Source of the DNA: Sphaerochaetaceae bacterium
Lineage (GTDB): Bacteria > Spirochaetota > Spirochaetia > Sphaerochaetales > Sphaerochaetaceae
Length of the DNA stretch: 20,018 nucleotides
Reading direction: 5' to 3'
NCBI GenBank assembly: GCA_023231265.1
Contig: JALNVT010000022.1
Location: forward strand, 1-20,018
Below are positions 15,914-20,018 of the stretch, piece by piece; position 1 is the first letter of the stretch; each line of letters opens with the position of its first letter. Under the pieces are notes generated by a model. It was not told the DNA's origin, searched no databases, and saw only the letters and a list, made by a program, of their open reading frames with translations. The translations under genes and the position numbers were made by a program.

Positions 15914-15933
15914 TATAGGGGGTAAGAAATAAA

Positions 15934-17313
15934 ATGTCAAAAAAAATTCTATTAAAAGATATTCTTTGTCTTCGTAAGGACTTCGACAGTCCATCTATCA
16001 AAGGCTGTGATATGCTGATTCAAGATGGGGTGATAAAAACAATCTCTGAAAAGGGTGATTTGGTACCTGATAGCAATACCAAAATCATAGATTGCAGCAA
16101 TTACACCGTAATACCTGGATTGGTCAACACTCATCACCATTTCTATCAAACTTTAACAAGAAACCTTCCTGAAGTTCAGGATGCAAAGTTATTTGACTGG
16201 TTGACCTATCTTTATGAGATATGGAAAGGCATTGACGCTGAAGCTGTAAATGTAAGCAGCACTCTTGCTATGGCAGAGCTGTTGAAGACAGGTTGTACAG
16301 CAACCACAGATCATCACTATTTATATCCACAGGGTTTTGATGGAGATATGATGGGGATTCAATTTGAAGCAGCAGACAAACTTGGAATGAGATTCTCTCC
16401 AACACGTGGTTCGATGAGTTTATCTAAAAAAGATGGTGGTTTACCTCCTGATAGTGTTGTTCAAACTGATCAAGAGATTCTTGATGACAGTGAGCGCTGT
16501 ATAAAACAATATCATGTACCAGGCAACTCTATGCATAAAATTGTATTGGCTCCTTGCTCTCCTTTCTCTGTTACAAAAGAATTGATGACTCAAACTAGCA
16601 GACTTGCTAGAAAATATGGTGTGAGACTTCATACTCATCTATGTGAGACATTTGATGAAAATGACTTCTGCCTGCAGATGTATGGAAAGAGACCTCTTGA
16701 TCTGATGAAAGAATGTGAGATGGTTGGTCCTGATGTATTTTTTGCCCATGGCATTCATTTCAATGATGAAGAGCTCAAAGAATTGAAAAGAACAGATAGC
16801 AACATTGCTCACTGTCCTTCAAGTAATATGAGATTGGGATCAGGTATATGTAGAGTCAAAGACATGATTGATTTGGGAATAAATGTTGGAATTGCGGTTG
16901 ATGGATCTGCCTCAAACGACAGTTCCGATATGTTAGGAGAATTGAGAGAAGCCCTGCTATTGCAAAGAGTTAAGTATGGTTCTGGAGCATTGAAAGCTGA
17001 TCAGGTATTCAAGATGGGTACTATAAATGGAGCCAATATGTTAGGATTTACCAATACAGGGAAACTTCGAGAAGGATGGAATGCAGATATGGCAATATTT
17101 GATGTCTCAACTATTCCATATGCGGGATCCTTCAGTGATAACTCAGCATCTTTGTTGTTCTGTGGAACAAATCACAATACAGCCTATACCATTGTTAATG
17201 GTAAGATTGTTGTTGATAACGGAGAGCTTGTTGGGGTAGATGAAAAGGAACTTGCTAGCAGAGCACGAGAGGTTAGCAAAAAATTATTGGATAAGGCTGG
17301 AGTTGTAGAATAA
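15934..17313 (+). CDS. 8-oxoguanine deaminase-like amidohydrolase
   Basis: 459 residues. 8-oxoguanine deaminases hydrolyse 8-oxoguanine to urate and ammonia in the cytoplasm, which fits a urate-utilisation cluster. The zinc-amidohydrolase motifs are complete: PGLVNTHHHFYQTLTR (His67 and His69 as likely ligands), THLCETFDEND with the next His and the catalytic Glu, FFAHGIHF, IAHCPSSNMRLGSG, and the Asp in VDGSASNDSSDML. The last motif followed by ELREALLLQR resembles characterised 8-oxoguanine deaminases and related COG0402 enzymes (from memory). It is a separate branch from the SsnA gene at 12767. The ribosome site is AGGGGG about 11 bases upstream. It overlaps the next gene by one base (TAATG), so translation is coupled to ygfM. 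Alternative: another aminopurine or s-triazine deaminase of the same family. Confidence 0.85.
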   Translation: MSKKILLKDILCLRKDFDSPSIKGCDMLIQDGVIKTISEKGDLVPDSNTKIIDCSNYTVIPGLVNTHHHFYQTLTRNLPEVQDAKLFDWLTYLYEIWKGIDAEAVNVSSTLAMAELLKTGCTATTDHHYLYPQGFDGDMMGIQFEAADKLGMRFSPTRGSMSLSKKDGGLPPDSVVQTDQEILDDSERCIKQYHVPGNSMHKIVLAPCSPFSVTKELMTQTSRLARKYGVRLHTHLCETFDENDFCLQMYGKRPLDLMKECEMVGPDVFFAHGIHFNDEELKELKRTDSNIAHCPSSNMRLGSGICRVKDMIDLGINVGIAVDGSASNDSSDMLGELREALLLQRVKYGSGALKADQVFKMGTINGANMLGFTNTGKLREGWNADMAIFDVSTIPYAGSFSDNSASLLFCGTNHNTAYTIVNGKIVVDNGELVGVDEKELASRAREVSKKLLDKAGVVE

Positions 17314-18149
17314 TGATAAAAAACTATAAAATTGTAAAAGATGTTAAAGAAGCTTTGACATATAAGAAGCAGAATCCACAAGCAGCTTTCTATGCTGGTG
17401 GTACAGAAATAAATAGATTGAACTCTTCTGTAAAAATTGAAGATGCAATCTCTCTTGAAGGTTTGGGTCTCAACAAGATTGAAGAGGTTAAAGATGGTAT
17501 CAAAATTGGATCATGTGTAACATTTCAGCAATTGATTGAATCTGATTTGGTTCCAGCATATTTAAAAGAAGCAGCAATGTATTGTGCTTCCCGTGCTGTA
17601 AGAGATATGGCAACAATTGGTGGTAACCTGGCATTGGGAGCTGATGATTCATATCTTATGCCAACATTACTTGCTGCAAAAGCAAGATTGCTCACAAATG
17701 GTCTCACAGATAAAGAGGTCTTCACTGAAGATAATCTACCAATACGTGAATATCATATGTATCATAAAGAATTCAGCAACACTCTTTTAGTTGCAATTGT
17801 ACTTCCAAGAGAAGAGAGAATTGTTCTTTCAAAAAGATTTGCTAACACAGCACATTCAGAATCATGTGTTACCGCAGCATTTGGTGCAAAAGTTGAAGCA
17901 GGTCTATTATCTGAAGTAAGAATATTTGCAGCAATCAAGGGCTCTGGAATACAAAGATTTAAAGATGCAGAAAATTCTATTGAGACTGATTCTTTTGCTT
18001 CAAAAGAAGATGTAGAATTTGCAATTGCAAATGCTACACAGGCTGTTGATGATTATACAGCTTCTGCAAAGTACAAATCTTACATAACAGGGGTTGCAAT
18101 CGGTGATATGTATGCTGTTGCTTCTGAAGCAGCAAAAGGGGGAAAATAA
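17313..18149 (+). CDS. ygfM: FAD-binding subunit of a molybdenum hydroxylase (YgfM-like)
   Basis: 278 residues. It is the medium (FAD) subunit of the xanthine dehydrogenase/CO dehydrogenase type, in the group labelled 'probable selenate reductase, FAD-binding subunit'. The first FAD loop is YAGGTEINR (27-35) and the second is MATIGGNLALG near residue 105. The C-terminal CO-dehydrogenase flavoprotein domain ends with YKSYITGVAIGDMYA, as I recall for E. coli YgfM. It would shuttle electrons between the molybdenum subunit and NAD(P) or another partner. The start codon overlaps the stop of the deaminase gene by one base, and only 2 bases separate it from the xdhD start. The three genes are therefore tightly coupled. 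Confidence 0.92.
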   Translation: MIKNYKIVKDVKEALTYKKQNPQAAFYAGGTEINRLNSSVKIEDAISLEGLGLNKIEEVKDGIKIGSCVTFQQLIESDLVPAYLKEAAMYCASRAVRDMATIGGNLALGADDSYLMPTLLAAKARLLTNGLTDKEVFTEDNLPIREYHMYHKEFSNTLLVAIVLPREERIVLSKRFANTAHSESCVTAAFGAKVEAGLLSEVRIFAAIKGSGIQRFKDAENSIETDSFASKEDVEFAIANATQAVDDYTASAKYKSYITGVAIGDMYAVASEAAKGGK

Positions 18150-18151
18150 TA

Positions 18152-20018
18152 ATGGAAAAAGTAATATGTAATATAAACGGAAAAAAAACAGTTCTTCCTT
18201 TTGAAGAAGGTATGAGTCTCAGAGAGGCTCTATTTAGAACAGGATTGAACAGTGTCAGAGATAGTGATGATGCAGAAGGTTTTGCAGGATCAGATACAAT
18301 ATTGGTAGACGACATTCCATGTTATTCAAACTTGATGAGTCCTTACCAAGTAAAAGACAAATATATCAGAACTGCTGAATGCCTAGGTGATCAGAGAAAT
18401 TTGAACTTTGTTCAAAGAGCTATGGTTGATGCTGGTATTGTTCAGAGTGCTTATAACTCTCCTGCAGCTGCACTTCTTTTGACCTGGTTGTTAGAACATG
18501 AAGACAACCCAACTAAAGAACAGATCAAAGATATCTTAACAAGTATATTCATTCGTGATGCAGGTTATGAAAACTATTATCTTGCAGTGAAACTTGCAAC
18601 TGAACTTAGAGACTTTGGTAAGTACAAAACTAAAATTGCTCCTAAATTTAGAGACCAGTTGAAATATGTTGGAACACCAATGGGTAAGATTGATGGTGCA
18701 TCTTTAGTTGCTGCTGACAAATGCTTTGTAGAGGACAAAGTTACAGAACACTCTCATATAATGATAGTGCTTGGCTCTCCTCACGCAATGGCTTATATCA
18801 CAAGCATTGATACCACAGAAGCAGAAAGCTTACCTGGTGTAGACAAAATCTTCACTTATAAAAATACTCCTGAACTCTATTACACTCATGCTGGACAGGG
18901 TGCTCCTGAGCCATCACCACATGATAAAAAGTTATTCAATCAGAAAGTAAGAATGGTTGGCGATAGAGTTGCTGCCATTGTAGCTGTTGATATGGAAACA
19001 GCTGTTAAAGCAAGAGATTTAATCAAAGTTGAATATGAAGTATTGAAACCTGTATTGACTGTTGAAGATGCTATGGCACCTGATGCTCCTCTTGTACACA
19101 ACGGCAAGATTGAATTTGGTGTTGGTGCTCCTGACAATCTAGATGAATTGAATAAAACTTACGATAAAAGAGATGGAAAGATATTCTATCCATTCCCTTT
19201 GCATGGTGATATAAGACACAATGTTGCATCTGAAGCAAAAGGTGAGATCGGTGATGTTGATAAAGCATTTGCTGAAGCTGATTGCATTGTTGAGAATACA
19301 TACAGAACCAACCAGATTCAATGTACTCCTCTAGAACCACATGTATGTTTTGGTCGAATTGATATGGGAAGACTTGTTCTTCACTGTTCAACTCAGGTTC
19401 CATTCCATGTAAGACGTATTGTTTCAAATATCTGTGGAATCAGTGAGAACAACGTCAGAGTCATCAAAGAAAGAGTTGGTGGTGGATACGGTTCAAAGCA
19501 GGATGTTGTAGTTGAAGATTTAGTTGGATATGCAGTATGGGCCACAGGACTTGATATTTACTTCAGAAATACAAGAGAAGAAGAGTTCTTGAGAACAGCT
19601 ACAAGACATCCAATGAGATTGACAGTAAAACTTGGTGCTAAAAAAGATGGTACCATCACAGCAATTGATATGGATGTTAGAGCAAATACTGGTTGTTATG
19701 GTAATCACTGTTTGACAGTTCCTATGAATGCATGTTCAAAGACTCTTCCATTGATGAAAGTTGATAACATGAGATTTGATGTAACAACTTATTACACAAA
19801 TATTGCATCAGTTGGTGCTTATCAAGGTTATGGTGCTCCTAAGGGAACCTTTGCTTTGATGACTGCAATTGGTGAGTTGAGTGAGAAACTAGGTGTTGAT
19901 TACAGAACTGTAATCGAAAAGAACCATGTTGAAACAGGTTATATGCTTGAGATTTTAAGAGGTCTTGGTGAAGGTAGAGAAGGTAATGTAGTACCTGTTG
20001 GATCCTGTGGACTTGATA
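18152..20018 (+). CDS. xdhD: XdhD-like molybdopterin hydroxylase subunit (3'-partial, cut by window edge)
   Basis: 622 codons are visible and the frame is open at the right edge; E. coli XdhD has about 956 residues, so roughly the C-terminal third is missing. The protein is a fusion of a ferredoxin/[2Fe-2S]-like domain (1 to about 155) to the molybdopterin-binding large subunit of xanthine dehydrogenase type. The large-subunit part shows SPHAMAYI, VGDRVAAIVA, STQVPFHVRR, RVGGGYGSKQD and GAYQGYGAPKG. In the N-terminal domain every cysteine expected to bind the two iron-sulfur clusters is replaced (SAYNSP at 99-104 for CGFCTP, FIRDAGY at 133-139 for CRCTGY). My memory of E. coli XdhD has the same loss, so this looks like a family trait. 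The glutamine in GAYQGYG (residue 558) replaces the usual substrate-binding Arg. It probably acts on urate, xanthine or a related purine with a labile selenium ligand on Mo (family-based). Confidence 0.93.
   Translation, partial: MEKVICNINGKKTVLPFEEGMSLREALFRTGLNSVRDSDDAEGFAGSDTILVDDIPCYSNLMSPYQVKDKYIRTAECLGDQRNLNFVQRAMVDAGIVQSAYNSPAAALLLTWLLEHEDNPTKEQIKDILTSIFIRDAGYENYYLAVKLATELRDFGKYKTKIAPKFRDQLKYVGTPMGKIDGASLVAADKCFVEDKVTEHSHIMIVLGSPHAMAYITSIDTTEAESLPGVDKIFTYKNTPELYYTHAGQGAPEPSPHDKKLFNQKVRMVGDRVAAIVAVDMETAVKARDLIKVEYEVLKPVLTVEDAMAPDAPLVHNGKIEFGVGAPDNLDELNKTYDKRDGKIFYPFPLHGDIRHNVASEAKGEIGDVDKAFAEADCIVENTYRTNQIQCTPLEPHVCFGRIDMGRLVLHCSTQVPFHVRRIVSNICGISENNVRVIKERVGGGYGSKQDVVVEDLVGYAVWATGLDIYFRNTREEEFLRTATRHPMRLTVKLGAKKDGTITAIDMDVRANTGCYGNHCLTVPMNACSKTLPLMKVDNMRFDVTTYYTNIASVGAYQGYGAPKGTFALMTAIGELSEKLGVDYRTVIEKNHVETGYMLEILRGLGEGREGNVVPVGSCGLD

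Noticed and set aside
15934..17313. A second copy of ssnA
   Set aside because: The motifs (NTHHHFYQTLTR, SNDSSDML) are those of 8-oxoguanine deaminase-type enzymes, not of SsnA (SHHHYYSGLSRG, SNMNN).

Overview
The window comes from an AT-rich bacterial chromosome that favours AGA arginine codons. It has strong AGGAGG-type ribosome binding sites, sigma70-like TTGACA/TATAAT promoters, and tRNA genes without an encoded CCA end. The gene content points to an anaerobe, for example a host-associated spirochaete or clostridium, but the sequence does not fix the taxon.

Left part (1-4950): the 3' end of an unrecognised gene runs convergently into, and overlaps, a TatD-family hydrolase gene. Next come two identical tRNA-Leu(UAA) genes read leftward from a good promoter. 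A ~900-base AT-rich gap ends in a promoter followed by a 16-bp-periodic array of TAGCAA motifs. This array precedes a small MarR-type regulator and a CoA-disulfide/persulfide reductase fused to a rhodanese domain. A bidirectional terminator closes this two-gene unit.

Middle (4963-8850, minus strand): a tandem pair of uncharacterised paralogues with one membrane segment and a coiled coil, transcribed from their own promoter. A zinc-ribbon threonine synthase and an uncharacterised fold-type II PLP enzyme follow, probably as one operon transcribed away from the next block.

Right part (9524-20018, plus strand): a purine/urate 'selenium-dependent molybdenum hydroxylase' cluster. The order is ygfK, ssnA, ygeY, a terminator, a structured leader, an 8-oxoguanine deaminase-like amidohydrolase, a YgfM-like FAD subunit, and an XdhD-like molybdopterin subunit cut by the window edge. 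These families are linked in E. coli and gut anaerobes to anaerobic breakdown of urate and related purines. The likely logic, which is inferred, is that 8-oxoguanine is deaminated to urate. The YgfK/YgfM/XdhD redox enzymes then act on the purine ring, SsnA and YgeY hydrolyse later products, and the divergent PLP enzyme(s) may handle an amino-acid product.

Most notable observations: a Cys/His/Asp-rich metal-binding-like insert in YgfK; an XdhD whose ferredoxin-like domain has lost all the [2Fe-2S] cysteines and whose Mo-pocket arginine is glutamine; a multi-hairpin leader in front of the 8-oxoguanine deaminase; the 16-bp operator-like array; and the tandem unknown membrane proteins.
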